Source: Stackebrandtia nassauensis DSM 44728
GTDB taxonomy: Bacteria; Actinomycetota; Actinomycetes; Mycobacteriales; Micromonosporaceae
Assembly: GCF_000024545.1 (NCBI RefSeq)
Contig: NC_013947.1
Location: 4,402,001-4,466,000 of the forward strand
DNA: 64,000 nucleotides
Reading direction: 5' to 3'
Below, in pieces: positions 1 through 10,400 of the stretch; position 1 is the stretch's first letter; the number at the start of each line of letters is the position of its first letter. The translations under genes were made by a program, and so were the position numbers. The notes beneath the pieces are model-generated. The model did no database searches. It was not told the origin of the DNA and saw only the letters and a list, made by a program, of their open reading frames with translations.

Positions 1-150
1 CCCACGTCGGCCGAGGTTCCGGCCACCCATGCCGCACCGGCGTACCGGGATCCGACCGCGGTCGGCGCATCGTATCTCGCGTACGCCAAGACCAGACCCG
101 ACAAGCGATCACCTTTCTCCCCTGCCGACGATTCGAGGAACGAGTCTTGA
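1..150 (+). CDS. 3' end of an upstream gene, probably a conservon sensor kinase (partial)
   Basis: Frame 1 is open from the first base to a TGA at 148-150, giving 49 codons of a low-complexity tail rich in Ala, Pro, Thr and Asp with no recognisable domain. The stop overlaps the TTG start of the next gene, so the two are translationally coupled. In actinobacteria a Roadblock/LC7 gene is typically preceded with such an overlap by a large nitrate/sensor-type histidine kinase (CvnA) whose C-terminus is a long disordered tail. The identity is inferred only from this context; the kinase domain lies outside the window. Confidence 0.5.
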   Translation, partial: PTSAEVPATHAAPAYRDPTAVGASYLAYAKTRPDKRSPFSPADDSRNES

Positions 151-557
151 ACACCCAGAATCTTGACTATTTGCTCAATGACTTCATCGACAGAGTTCCC
201 GATGTCACCCACGTGCTCACCGTCTCCGCCGACGGTCTGCTCATAGCGTGCAACGACGAACTGCCCGAAGACGACGCCGACCGGCTGGCCGCCATCGCCT
301 CGGGCCTGGTGAGCCTGTTGGCCGGTGCCGCCCGTGCCCTGCAAGCCGATCCGGTGATCAGCTGCATGGCCGAGCTGTACGGCGGCTACATGTTCTCGAT
401 GTCGATCCCCGGTGGAGCCAGTCTGCTGGCGCTGGCCAGCTACGACTGTGACATCGGGCAGGTGGGACACGAACTCGCCGACCTGATCAACAAGATCGGG
501 CCGTCGATCTCACCGGAAGCGCGGGGGCAGGTCTCGACCGCCAACCACGGTCAGTGA
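147..557 (+). CDS. Roadblock/LC7-domain protein, conservon CvnB type
   Basis: The 136-residue protein is a single Roadblock/LC7 (MglB-like) domain: a short N-terminal helix, a Val-Thr-His-Val-Leu strand followed by a Ser-Ala-Asp-Gly-Leu turn, an Ala-rich central helix, and a Met-Ser-Ile-Pro-Gly-Gly / Leu-Leu-Ala-Leu strand pair. Such proteins act as regulators or GAPs of small Ras-like GTPases and pair with a membrane sensor kinase in conservons. The start is a TTG overlapping the upstream stop, with a GAGGA-type ribosome site just before it. In a complete conservon a DUF742 protein and a CvnD GTPase would follow; here the next gene is a convergent PKS, so the set is incomplete. The family call is firm; the in vivo partner is unknown. 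Confidence 0.85.
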   Translation: MNTQNLDYLLNDFIDRVPDVTHVLTVSADGLLIACNDELPEDDADRLAAIASGLVSLLAGAARALQADPVISCMAELYGGYMFSMSIPGGASLLALASYDCDIGQVGHELADLINKIGPSISPEARGQVSTANHGQ

Positions 558-575
558 CCCGCCCCTGCGGGGTCA
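555..575. terminator. hairpin between convergent genes
   Basis: TGACCC pairs with GGGTCA around a GC-rich loop, with one bulged G. It spans the stop codons of the Roadblock gene and of the converging PKS gene, so it could serve both transcripts. There is no U-tract, and the stem is the weakest of those listed. Confidence 0.4.
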
Positions 576-3500
576 GTCCAGTCCCAGTTCCCGGTCGATG
601 AGGGCGAACATCTCCGCTTCGGTGGCGGTGTCCAGATCGTCGTCGGCGGCGGGGCCGTCCAGTTCGCGCAGCAGGGCGCGCAACCGGGTGACGGCCTCGG
701 CGCGATGCTCGTCGGCGGCGTCCAGCCCGGACAGGTTGTCCCGCAACCGGTCCACGTCGGCCAGGAACGCCGGTTCGGAGTCGACGACGAGCTCGGACAG
801 CAGCCGCTCGGCCAGTTCGGCGGGCGTCGGGTGCCGGAACACGACGGTGCTTGGCAGCCGCAGCCCGGTCTGCCGGTTGAGCCGGTTACGCAGTTCGACG
901 GCCGTCAGCGAGTCGAAACCGGCGTCCCGGAACGCCAGGTTCGGCGCGATCTCGGCGACGTCCGACCGCAGCACGGCCGCGGCGTTGGCGCGCACCACCT
1001 CCAGCAGCACCCGGCCGCGTTCGGCGACCGGTGCCTCGGCGAGCCGCTGATCCAGTGGCGCCTGGGACGCGGCCGGTCGTTTCGGCGCCGCGACCAGTGC
1101 CCGGTACAGCGACGGCAGTTCGTCGGCGGCGGCCTGGTCCCGCAGGGCGGCCAGGTCGAGTCGCGCGGCGACCACGACGGGTTCGCCCGAATGCAGTGCG
1201 GCGTCGAACATGGACAGTCCCGCCGCGGCGGTGAAGGGCGCGACACCGATGCGGGACAGCCGGTCCCGGGCCCGGTCGGACAGGTGGCCGGTCATGCCGC
1301 TGTCGATGTCCCACAGTCCCCAGGCCATGGACACGCCGGGAAGGCCGCGACGGCGCCGGTCGAGTGCCAATGCGTCAAGGTAGGCGTTCGCGGCGGCGTA
1401 GTTGGCCTGGCCACCGCTGCCGATGACTCCGGCGATCGACGAGAACAGCACGAACGCGTCCAGATCCATTCCGGCGGTGAGCTCGTCCAGGATGGCCGCC
1501 GAGGACGCCTTGGCGGTGAACACGCGACGCAACTGGTCGGGGGTCAGGTTCTCGATGGAGCTGTCGTCGAGCACACCGGCGGCGTGGATCACGGCGCTCG
1601 GGTTCGCCTCGGCGAGCAGTGCGGCGACGGCTTCGCGGTCGGTGACATCGCAAGCGCGGATGGAGATCTCCGCACCGGCGCCGGTCAGCTCGTGTTCGAG
1701 GGTGTCGGCTCCGGGGGCGTGGGGGCCGCGGCGGCTCGTCAACAGCAGTTTCCGGACACCGTGGACGGTCACGAGGTGACGCGCCAGCACACCACCGAGC
1801 GTTCCGGTGCCGCCGGTGATCCACACCGGCCGGTTCGGGTTCCATTGGTGTGCCACGGGTTCGGCTCCCCGCAGTCGTCGCAGCAGCGGAGCCTCGACGC
1901 CGTCGTCGCCGCCGCGCGTCTCGGGTTCGCCGGTCAGCGTCGGCGCGGTGCCGCCGGTGGAGTGGACGATGCCGAAGCGGCCGGGGTGTTCGGTCAACGC
2001 GGAGCGGAGGTAGCCCGCGACCGCGGCGTGCACCGGGTCGCCGTCCGGCAGGTCGAACACCAGTGTGGACTTCTCGAAGTCGGGTTCGGCCAGCCAGGCT
2101 CGCACCAGTTCGTGGGCGCGGGTCACGGCGGCGATGGCGTCGCTCGTGTCGTTCGCCGAGACGACCACGGTGGGCGGCACGGGACGGGACAGGTCGGCCA
2201 GTTCCGCCACTCGCACCGATTCGGGCGCGACGGCCGGGTCCGGTACCGGTCCCCATTCGACGGTGTAGAGGTCGTTGACGGTCTGTCCGGAGGCCGCGCG
2301 CGGCAGGAACGACTCCAGCCGTGCGACCGGGGTTCCGGTGGCGTCGGCGATGCGGACCTCGACGGTGTCGTCGGCGTTCCGGGTCAGTTTGACCCGCGCC
2401 GCCGAGACCCCGGGCGTGAACACGTCGACTCCGGAGATGGCGAACGGGAGCGCCAGGCCGGTCTCGCCGCGGTTCATGCGTTCGATGAGGAAACCGTGCA
2501 GGGCGGCGTCGAGCAGGCCGGGGTGCAGGCCGAAACGCGCGGCGTCGGACTGGTGGTCGTCCCCCAGGCGTACCTCGGTGAAGACCTCGTCGCCGCGGCT
2601 CCAGGCGGCCGTGATGCCCCGATAGGACGGTCCGTAACCGTAGCCCCATTCGGCGATCGTGGCGTAGAAGTGGTCAACGTCGATCGGGTCGGCGTCCGCG
2701 GGCGGCCACTGGCCCAGGCCGAACGCGTTGTCCTCGGCGTCGGGGGGCCGGACCGGGGCCAGCGTGCCCTCGGCGTGCAGTACCCATTCGGGGCTGCCCT
2801 CCGGGCAGGAGTGCAGGGACACCGGACGGCACCCGTCCGCGGGCGCGCCGACGGTCACCTGCACCCGCACCCGGTCGCGCGACTCCAGTTCCAGTGGTGC
2901 CCGCAGTGTGAGTTCTTCCAGGCGGCCGTGACCGACCGCCTCACCGGCCCGCGTCACGAGTTCCACGAAAGCGGTGCCGGACAACAGGACCCGCCCGTCG
3001 ACGGCGTGGTCGGCGAGCCATTCGGTCTCGGTCCGCGACAGGGTCGCGGTCAGCAGGGCGCCGTCGGTCTCGGCCAGTGGGGTCGCCACGACGGACAGCG
3101 GATGGGTGTCGGTCGCCGAGCCGGACGGCGTCGACAGCCAGTAGCGCCGGTGCTGGAACGCGTAGGTCGGCAGCTCGACGGTGCGCCGGTTTCCGAAGTG
3201 GACCGGCCAGTCGATGCTCAGTCCGTTGACGTGGGCGTCGGCCATCGAGGTCAGGAACCGGCGGGCACCGCCGTCCTCGCGGCGCAGCGACCCGGTGGCG
3301 TACACGTCCATGTCGGTGTGTTCGCCGATGTCCTGTATGGCTGAGGCCAGGACCGGGTGAGCGCTCATCTCGATGAAGGCGAGGTATCCGGACGAGGCCA
3401 GCGCCCGCACCACCGGTTCGAGCTGGACGGTGTGGCGCATGTTCCGGAACCAGTAGTCGGCGTCCAGTTCGTCGCCGGAGACCGGTTCACCGGTCACGGT

Positions 3501-6500
3501 CGACCACATCGGCACGGCGCCTCGCCGGGGCCGCAGATCACTGAGCAGTTTGGACAGTTCCTCGCGCAGCGGGTCCACCCGGGCCGAGTGTGTCGGGTAG
3601 CCGGACGGGATGCGGCGCGCGCGCACGTCGTCGGCCTCGCACGCGGCCACCAGAGCGTCCAGCTCGGCGTTGTCCCCCACCACGACCGTGGCCGAGGGTC
3701 CGTTCACCGCCGCGATGCCGAGACCGTCGAGGTCGGCGATCCGTTGCCGCACCTCGTCAACCGGCAGCGCCACCGACACGATGCTGCCGATGTTCGACAG
3801 CCGCCGGGCCAGCAGAGACGACCGCAGCGCGATGACCTTGGCGCCGTCCGAAAGCGACAGCGCGCCCGAGATCACCGCGGCGGCGACCTCGCCCTGCGAA
3901 TGTCCCACCACGGCCGAGGGCTCAACGCCGAACGACCGCCACAGTTTCGCCAGCGACACCATCACGGCCCACAGCAGCGGCTGCACGACCTCGATGGGGC
4001 CGATGTCGCCGCGCAGGTCCTCCCACAGGTCGCGCCCGGTGAACGGGCGCAGCGCCGCGGCGCACTCGTCCATCGCGTCCGCGAATACCGGGAACCGCTC
4101 GGCCAGTTCGATTCCCATACCGACCCACTGCGCTCCCTGACCGGGGAACACGAAGACCGGGCCGACGCCGTGCGCGCGGGCGACGCCGCGTACGACCTCG
4201 CCGTCGAAGTCCTCGGCCCCGGCGGCGAGCGCGTCGATCCCGGCCAGCAGTTCCTCGCGCGTCGATCCCACGACCGCGGCGCGGGTGCGCAGCGCGGTGC
4301 GGGTCGTGACCAGGGAGTGGGCGATGTCGGCGACGTTCAGTTCCGGATGCTCGCGCACGTGGGCGGCGAGCCGTTCGGCCTGGGCCGCGAGGGCTTGCGG
4401 GGTGCGGCCCGACACGTGCCACACCGTCGGCGCGGCGTCGTGGGGCGCGGTGCCGGGTTCGTCGGGTGCCGTTTCCGGGTCGTGTTCGAGGATCACGTGC
4501 GCGTTGGTGCCGCTGATGCCGAACGACGACACCGCCGCACGGCGCGCACGGCCGCGATCGGGCCAGGTCACCGGTTCGCGAAGCAGGGCGACCGCGCCGG
4601 AGCTCCAGTCGACGTGCGGGGTCGGTTCCTCGATGTGAAGGGTCTTGGGCAGTTGCCCGTGCCGCATCGACATCACCATCTTGATGACGCCGCCGACGCC
4701 CGCCGTCGTCTGGGCGTGGCCGATGTTCGACTTCAGTGAACCCAGGTAGACCGGCTCCGAGGCGTCACGTCCCTGGCCGTAGGTGGCCAGGATCGCCTGC
4801 GCCTCGATCGGATCGCCCAGCTTGGTGCCGGTGCCGTGCGCCTCGACGGCGTCCACGTCGGAGGTTCCCAGACCGGCCGTGGCCAGGGCGTGGCGGATCA
4901 CGCGTTCCTGAGCCGGGCCGCTGGGGGCCGAGAGTCCGTTGCTGGCACCGTCCTGGTTGACGGCCGAGCCGCGCACGACGGCGAGCACCTTGTGGCCCAG
5001 CCGTTTCGCGTCCGACAGCCGCTCCACCACGAGCATGCCGACGCCCTCGGCCCAGTTGGTGCCGTCGGCGGCGGCCGAGAAGGCCTTGCATCGGCCGTCG
5101 GCGGCCAGTCCGCGTTGTCTGCTGAGTTCGACGAACATGCCGGGGCGCGCCATGACCGTCACGCCACCGGCGATGGCGATCGAGCAGTCGCCCTGTCGCA
5201 GGCCCTGCAAGGCCAGGTGCAGGCTCACCAGCGACGCCGAGCAGGCGGTGTCCACCGTCAGCGCCGGTCCCGCGAGACCGAAGGTGTAGGAGACCCGGCC
5301 CGACACGACGCTGTTGGTGGTGCCGGTGAGCATCTGCCCCTCGAACCCCTCCGGGGCCTGGTCGAGGCGCGAACCGTACTCCTGCGCCGAAGCACCGATG
5401 TAGACACCGGCGTCGGTGCCCTTCAGAGTGGCCGGGTCGATGCCCGCCCGTTCCATCGCCTCCCAGGCGACTTCGAGCGTCAACCGCTGTTGCGGCTCCA
5501 TCGACAGGGCTTCGCGGGGCGAGATACCGAAGAACTCGGCGTCGAAGTCGGCGGCGTCGTGGAGGAACGCGCCTTCCCGCACATAGGACGACCCGCGCCG
5601 TTCGCCGTCGGGATCGTAGAGCTCGTCGAGGTTCCAGCCCCGGTCGGTGGGGAACTCCCCCATCGCGTCGACGCCGTCGGCCACGATCCGCCACAGGTCC
5701 TCGGGGGACTTCACCCCGCCGGGGAACCGGCACGCCATCCCCACGATCGCGATCGGGTCGTGTGGGTCGATCACGTCGGCACTCGGCGCCTGCGCGGCGG
5801 CCGTCTCGCCGACCAGGTCGCGGCGGACGCGTTCGGCCAGGTCCGCCGGGGTCGGGCAGGAGTAGACGACGGCCGCGGGCAGGTTCAGCCCGGTGGCGCC
5901 GTTGAGGGCGGTGCGCAGTTCCACGGCCTTCGCGGAGTCGAATCCGGCGTCCCGGAACGGCACGTCGGCGGCGACCTCGCCGACGGTCACGCCGAGCACC
6001 GCGGCGGCGTGGCCGCGGACCAACTCCGACATGCGCAGTCGCTGCTGGTCCCGACCGAGTTCGGCGAGGTCCGCGAACGGACTGTCCGCTTCGGACGTCG
6101 CTTCGGCTTCGGCGGGCAGCTCCACCGGGTTCGCGCCGGGGAAGTCGGCGTCCCAGCCGACGTCGACGCCGTTGGCCCACAGTTGGACGCGACTGGTCAG
6201 GAACCGGTGCACTCCGCCGTCGTCGCGCCGCAGCGTGCCCAGGGCGACGGATTCGCCGCCCACTCCTGCCTCGTCGAAGGTTTCCTGCATGCCGACGCCC
6301 AGCACCGGGTGGGCGCTGGATTCGGCGAAGACGCGGTATCCGTCCGACAGCATCGAGCGCAGCGCGTCCACGAACCGGATGGGGCTGCGCAGGTTGGCGA
6401 CCCAGTATTCGGCGTCCAGAGCGGTGGCGTCGACGCGGCCGCCGGTGACCGTCGAGTAGAACGGGATCCGGCAGGGCCGGGCTTCGATTCCGGCGAACGC

Positions 6501-7406
6501 CTCCCGCAGTTCTGCCACGACGGGGTCGACCATCGGGCAGTGCGGCGCGTAGTCCATGTTGATGCGGCGCGCCCACACATCCTGTGCCTCGCAAGCCGAC
6601 AGGACCTCGGTGAGGGCGTCGGGGTCGCCGGTCACGAGCGTCACGGACGGACCGTTCAGCACCCCCGTCCAGACGCGGTCGCGCCACGGCTGGATCAGGG
6701 TCTCGGTCGCCTCGGCACTCAGACCGACCGACACCATGCCGCCGTGTCCGGCCAGCCGCCGTTTGATCGCGCGCGCGTAGGCCGTCACGATCCGGGCGCC
6801 GTCCGCGACGGACAGGGCACCCGCGACCACCGCCGCGGCCGTCTCGCCCTGCGAGTGCCCCAGCACCGCCGCCGGGGAGATGCCCACCGATTCCCATTGC
6901 CGGGCAAGCGAGACCATCACCGCCCACAGTGCCGGTTGCATCAGTTCGACGTCGTCGAGTCCGTCGCCGTCCATCACCTCGATCACGGAGACCGGGAGGT
7001 GGCGCGACAGCGCGGCGTCGCACTCCGCCAGCCGTTCGGCGAAGGCGGTCGAGGTGTGCCGCAGTTCCTTGGCCATGCCGACCCACTGCCAGCCCTGGCC
7101 GGGGAAGACAAGGACCGGACGGTCATCGCCCCGCACCATGCCGGATACAATGGACTGTGATGGCTCGCCCGCCGCCAGCGCGGCCACCGCGTCGCGCAGT
7201 TCGGCGGAGTTCGCGCCGATCGCCGCGGCCCGGTGCCGTCGCTGGGCGCGGTTCGCCAGCGCCCGTCCGACGTCGGCCGCGCTCGCCCCCGGGTGGGCGT
7301 CGAGGTGGTCGCGCAACAGGGCGGCGTTGCGCCGCAACGCTTGTGGATCGTCACCCGTGAGCAGCCACGGCGTGTTCGGGCTCGGCGACTGGGGGATCGC
7401 TGCCAT
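573..7406 (-). CDS. type I polyketide synthase: loading AT-ACP plus KS-AT-DH-KR-ACP module
   Basis: 2277 residues. Domains by rough position: loading AT (about 90-400, active Ser in GHSQG near 183), ACP (phosphopantetheine Ser near 491 in GFDSAKAV), KS (548-975, Cys near 722 in DTACSAS, then EAHGTGT and NIGHAQ), AT (1070-1390, Ser near 1168), DH (1430-1700), KR (1855-2040, [12 protein letters not shown] motif, catalytic Ser/Tyr/Asn present), ACP (Ser near 2164) and an acidic C-terminal docking helix. There is no N-terminal coiled-coil docking segment, as expected for the protein that starts the chain. The loading AT has Tyr where extender ATs carry the carboxylate-binding Arg. The DH keeps its catalytic His, but the Pro of HxxxGxxxxP is Ser. 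The ATG at 7406 is preferred, 13 bases after the preceding TAG; a GTG at 7448 is an alternative. It is the last gene of the operon although it should act first. Confidence 0.93.
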   Translation of the reverse strand: MAAIPQSPSPNTPWLLTGDDPQALRRNAALLRDHLDAHPGASAADVGRALANRAQRRHRAAAIGANSAELRDAVAALAAGEPSQSIVSGMVRGDDRPVLVFPGQGWQWVGMAKELRHTSTAFAERLAECDAALSRHLPVSVIEVMDGDGLDDVELMQPALWAVMVSLARQWESVGISPAAVLGHSQGETAAAVVAGALSVADGARIVTAYARAIKRRLAGHGGMVSVGLSAEATETLIQPWRDRVWTGVLNGPSVTLVTGDPDALTEVLSACEAQDVWARRINMDYAPHCPMVDPVVAELREAFAGIEARPCRIPFYSTVTGGRVDATALDAEYWVANLRSPIRFVDALRSMLSDGYRVFAESSAHPVLGVGMQETFDEAGVGGESVALGTLRRDDGGVHRFLTSRVQLWANGVDVGWDADFPGANPVELPAEAEATSEADSPFADLAELGRDQQRLRMSELVRGHAAAVLGVTVGEVAADVPFRDAGFDSAKAVELRTALNGATGLNLPAAVVYSCPTPADLAERVRRDLVGETAAAQAPSADVIDPHDPIAIVGMACRFPGGVKSPEDLWRIVADGVDAMGEFPTDRGWNLDELYDPDGERRGSSYVREGAFLHDAADFDAEFFGISPREALSMEPQQRLTLEVAWEAMERAGIDPATLKGTDAGVYIGASAQEYGSRLDQAPEGFEGQMLTGTTNSVVSGRVSYTFGLAGPALTVDTACSASLVSLHLALQGLRQGDCSIAIAGGVTVMARPGMFVELSRQRGLAADGRCKAFSAAADGTNWAEGVGMLVVERLSDAKRLGHKVLAVVRGSAVNQDGASNGLSAPSGPAQERVIRHALATAGLGTSDVDAVEAHGTGTKLGDPIEAQAILATYGQGRDASEPVYLGSLKSNIGHAQTTAGVGGVIKMVMSMRHGQLPKTLHIEEPTPHVDWSSGAVALLREPVTWPDRGRARRAAVSSFGISGTNAHVILEHDPETAPDEPGTAPHDAAPTVWHVSGRTPQALAAQAERLAAHVREHPELNVADIAHSLVTTRTALRTRAAVVGSTREELLAGIDALAAGAEDFDGEVVRGVARAHGVGPVFVFPGQGAQWVGMGIELAERFPVFADAMDECAAALRPFTGRDLWEDLRGDIGPIEVVQPLLWAVMVSLAKLWRSFGVEPSAVVGHSQGEVAAAVISGALSLSDGAKVIALRSSLLARRLSNIGSIVSVALPVDEVRQRIADLDGLGIAAVNGPSATVVVGDNAELDALVAACEADDVRARRIPSGYPTHSARVDPLREELSKLLSDLRPRRGAVPMWSTVTGEPVSGDELDADYWFRNMRHTVQLEPVVRALASSGYLAFIEMSAHPVLASAIQDIGEHTDMDVYATGSLRREDGGARRFLTSMADAHVNGLSIDWPVHFGNRRTVELPTYAFQHRRYWLSTPSGSATDTHPLSVVATPLAETDGALLTATLSRTETEWLADHAVDGRVLLSGTAFVELVTRAGEAVGHGRLEELTLRAPLELESRDRVRVQVTVGAPADGCRPVSLHSCPEGSPEWVLHAEGTLAPVRPPDAEDNAFGLGQWPPADADPIDVDHFYATIAEWGYGYGPSYRGITAAWSRGDEVFTEVRLGDDHQSDAARFGLHPGLLDAALHGFLIERMNRGETGLALPFAISGVDVFTPGVSAARVKLTRNADDTVEVRIADATGTPVARLESFLPRAASGQTVNDLYTVEWGPVPDPAVAPESVRVAELADLSRPVPPTVVVSANDTSDAIAAVTRAHELVRAWLAEPDFEKSTLVFDLPDGDPVHAAVAGYLRSALTEHPGRFGIVHSTGGTAPTLTGEPETRGGDDGVEAPLLRRLRGAEPVAHQWNPNRPVWITGGTGTLGGVLARHLVTVHGVRKLLLTSRRGPHAPGADTLEHELTGAGAEISIRACDVTDREAVAALLAEANPSAVIHAAGVLDDSSIENLTPDQLRRVFTAKASSAAILDELTAGMDLDAFVLFSSIAGVIGSGGQANYAAANAYLDALALDRRRRGLPGVSMAWGLWDIDSGMTGHLSDRARDRLSRIGVAPFTAAAGLSMFDAALHSGEPVVVAARLDLAALRDQAAADELPSLYRALVAAPKRPAASQAPLDQRLAEAPVAERGRVLLEVVRANAAAVLRSDVAEIAPNLAFRDAGFDSLTAVELRNRLNRQTGLRLPSTVVFRHPTPAELAERLLSELVVDSEPAFLADVDRLRDNLSGLDAADEHRAEAVTRLRALLRELDGPAADDDLDTATEAEMFALIDRELGLD
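1723..1819. repeat. KR-encoding repeat, copy 1
   Basis: These 97 bases encode the NADPH-binding start of the KR domain. They match 15919-16015 in the other reducing module with one mismatch that I can see. Flanking KR DNA (about 1320-1500 against 15520-15700) is also very similar but has more differences. Confidence 0.85.
4710..4847. repeat. KS-encoding repeat, copy 1
   Basis: These 138 bases, covering the KS segment between the two catalytic His motifs, match 19905-20042 with two visible mismatches. Confidence 0.85.
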
Positions 7407-7419
7407 GGTCGGGTCGCAC

Positions 7420-10400
7420 CTACGCTTTCTGGTCTCCGATTGAGTCACTCAGCCAGTTCGCCACCGTCCGGGCGCTTTCGGGCGCGTGTTCGGCGAGCAT
7501 CGAGAAGTGGTCGCCCGCGACGTCCACGGCCGTGTGCTCCCATCGCACCTCGGATCGAGCGTCCTCGTTCCGCCAGCCCGGCAACCTCCCGGTGGCCCGC
7601 ATCAGCAGGCTCGGCGCCTTCGGACGCGGTGTCGGGAATTCGAACGTGAGGTACTGCGCCCGGGCGGTGATCCACGCCTCGCCGTCCGATGTGGGCTGGC
7701 GCGTGTCCACTTGCTCCACCAGGAGGCGGTAGAGGGCCTTGAGGGTTTCGTTGTGGTCGATGTCGGTGACCCATTCGATGGTGTCGAGGAGGATCACGGC
7801 TTCGGGATGCTCGCCCTGGTCTTCCAGGTATTCGGCGACGAGGCTCGCCAGCCTGCCCCCTTCGGAGTGACCGAGCAGCGCGAAGCGACGCCCCGCCGCC
7901 GCCCGGGTCGCGGCATCGGCGAGCGTGGCGATCAGGTCGTCCAGCGTGGACGGTAGTGGCTCGTGCCCGGCGAAGCCGGGCAGATCGACGGCGATCACGC
8001 TCTGTCCGCCTTCGAAGGACGCGGCGAGTTTCGCGTAGTAGTACGGGCTGTACTTCCACGCGAACGACGGGAAGCACACCAGCACCGGCTCAGCGGTGCC
8101 CTTCGTCAGCGTCGTGGCGCGCGGCGGGGACGCCGAGACGCCGGAGTACTTCTCGCGGAACGCGGCCATCCGGAGGGTGAGGTCGTTGGCCTCGACGATC
8201 TGTCCGTCGGCGCACGCGCGGACGAACAGGCCCGCCAGTCCCGCGCCCGGCCCGGAAACCGGTTCGGGGACGGAGCCACCGGTATCGCCGCCGAGCCGTT
8301 CGGCCAGGTAGCGCGCCAGCGCCACCGGGGTCGGGTACTCCAGGGCGACCTCTTCCGCCAAGGTCAGACCGGTCGCGTCGACGAGTCGTTCCCGCAGTTC
8401 CACGGCCGCGAGGGAATCGAAGCCGAGCTCCTGGAAATCGTCGTCGGCCTCGACGTCCTCGGCACTGGCGTAACCCAGGGCCGCGGCGGCCTCCGTGCGC
8501 ACCATGGTCAGCAGGTCCCCGGTCGTCCCGGCCTCCGGTTCGGCGGCGGGCGGGGCCGGTGCCCGTACGGCCGGGACCGGTTTCGGCGTCGCCGCGGAAA
8601 CGTTGTCCCGCAACCAGAAGCGTTCGCGCTGGAACGGGTAGGTCGGCAGGTCGATGAACCGGGCTCCGGCGGCGGCGTACATCGACGGCCAGTCGACGTT
8701 GACGCCGTTCACCCAGGCTCTGGCCACACTCGACCGGAACTTGACGGCCGTGCCTTCGTCGCGCCGCAGCGTTTCCACGATCGTCGCCGTGACCTCGGCG
8801 GCCGCGGCTGTCTCACCGATGCCGTGCGACAGCACCGGGTGGGGTCCGCACTCGATGAAACCGCGATGGTCGTCGTCGAGCAGTGCCCGGACCGCCAGGT
8901 CGAAACGCACCGGTTGCCGCAGATTCGCGTACCAGTACTCCGCGTCCAGTTCGGAGGTCATCTCTCCCCGTACCGAGGAGTAGAACGGCACCCGGGGGGC
9001 CCGCGGCTCGATGTCCTTGATGGAGTTGAGGAAGAAGTCGCGGCCGGTCTCGACGTGGGGTGAGTGGGAGGCGTAGTCCATCGCGACCCGCCGGGCCCAC
9101 TGGCCCTGGCTCTCGCAGTGGGCCAGCAGGTCGTCGATCGCCTCGACGTCTCCGCTCACCGTCGTGGAGCGCGGCGAGTTGTGTCCGCCGATGTACAGGC
9201 GATCCGCCCAGGGGCGCAACAGTTCCCGGGTGCGTTCCTCGTCGGCGCGCAGCACCGCGACGGCGCCCTTGCCCATGGCCTCGCGCACCGCTTCGGCGCG
9301 GCGGGTCACGAGTTTCGCGGCATCGGCGAGCGACAGGATGCCCGCGACGGTCGCCGCGGCGACCTCGCCCAGGCTGTGCCCGACCACCGCGGCGGGAGTC
9401 ACACCGGCGTGTTCCCACAGCGCCGCGAGTGAGACGGTCACCGCCCACAGTGCGGGTTGCACGACGTCGCCGCGTTCGATGCTCGGCGCCCCGTCGTCGC
9501 CGCGTATCACCGAGGTCACCGTCCAGTCCACATGAGAGCTGAGGGCTTCGTCGCATTCGGCGAGTTTCGCCGTGAAGATCGGCGAGGCGCCCAGCAGACC
9601 CGCCGCCATGCCCTGCCACTGTGAACCATGGCCGGGGAAGACGAAGACCGCTTCGGTGCGCTGTTTGGCGCGGCCACGGAGCATCGCCTCACTGCGTTCC
9701 CCTTCGGCCAGCTGGCGCAGGCCGCTCAGCGCGGTCTCCCGGTCGGTCGCGAGCACCACCGCCCGGTAGTCCAGTTGACTGCGCGCGGTGGCCAGGGTGT
9801 AGCCGATGTCCACCGGCCGCAACCCGGGGTCGGCCTCGACGCGGTCGGCCAGTCGCCTCGCCTGGGCGCTCAGCGCCGCGAGGGATTTCGCCGACAGAGT
9901 CCACAGTCCAGGGTGAGGACCGGCATCGGGTTCCGGCCCTGCGGCCTCGGGGGCCTCCTCCACGATCACGTGCGCGTTGGTGCCGCTGATGCCGAAGGAC
10001 GACACCCCGGCGCGCTTGGGGCGATCCGTCCTCGGCCAGGGCCGGGCCGCGGTGAGCAGTTCCACCGCGCCGGAGTTCCAGGCGATGTGCGGAGAGGGAG
10101 TGTCGACGTGCAGGGTCTTGGGGAGTCTGGCGTTGCGTATCGCCATCACCATCTTGATGAGGCCGCCCGCTCCGGCCGCGGCGGTGGAGTGGCCGATGTT
10201 CGACTTCAGCGAGCCCAGCCACACCGGGTCCTGTTCGTCACGTCCCTGGCCATAGGTGGCCAGCAGGGCACGGGCTTCGATGGGGTCACCGAGACTGGTG
10301 CCGGTGCCGTGCGCCTCGACGGCGTCGACCTCCCGTGCGGACAGCCGGGCATCGGCGAGTGCTGACCCGATGACGCGCCGCTGCGCGAGGTCGTTGGGTG

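Noticed and set aside
705-3344. 879-codon plus-strand ORF opposite the PKS gene
   Set aside because: Antisense shadow: Gln/Arg/Gly/Val-rich without domains, and the opposite strand encodes an intact DH-KR-ACP region.
4765-7086. 773-codon minus-strand ORF in another frame of the PKS gene
   Set aside because: Arg-rich off-frame reading of the same region; the in-frame product has all the catalytic motifs.
4836-7160. 774-codon plus-strand ORF opposite the loading module
   Set aside because: Shadow of AT-ACP-KS coding DNA in high-GC sequence; no recognisable motif.
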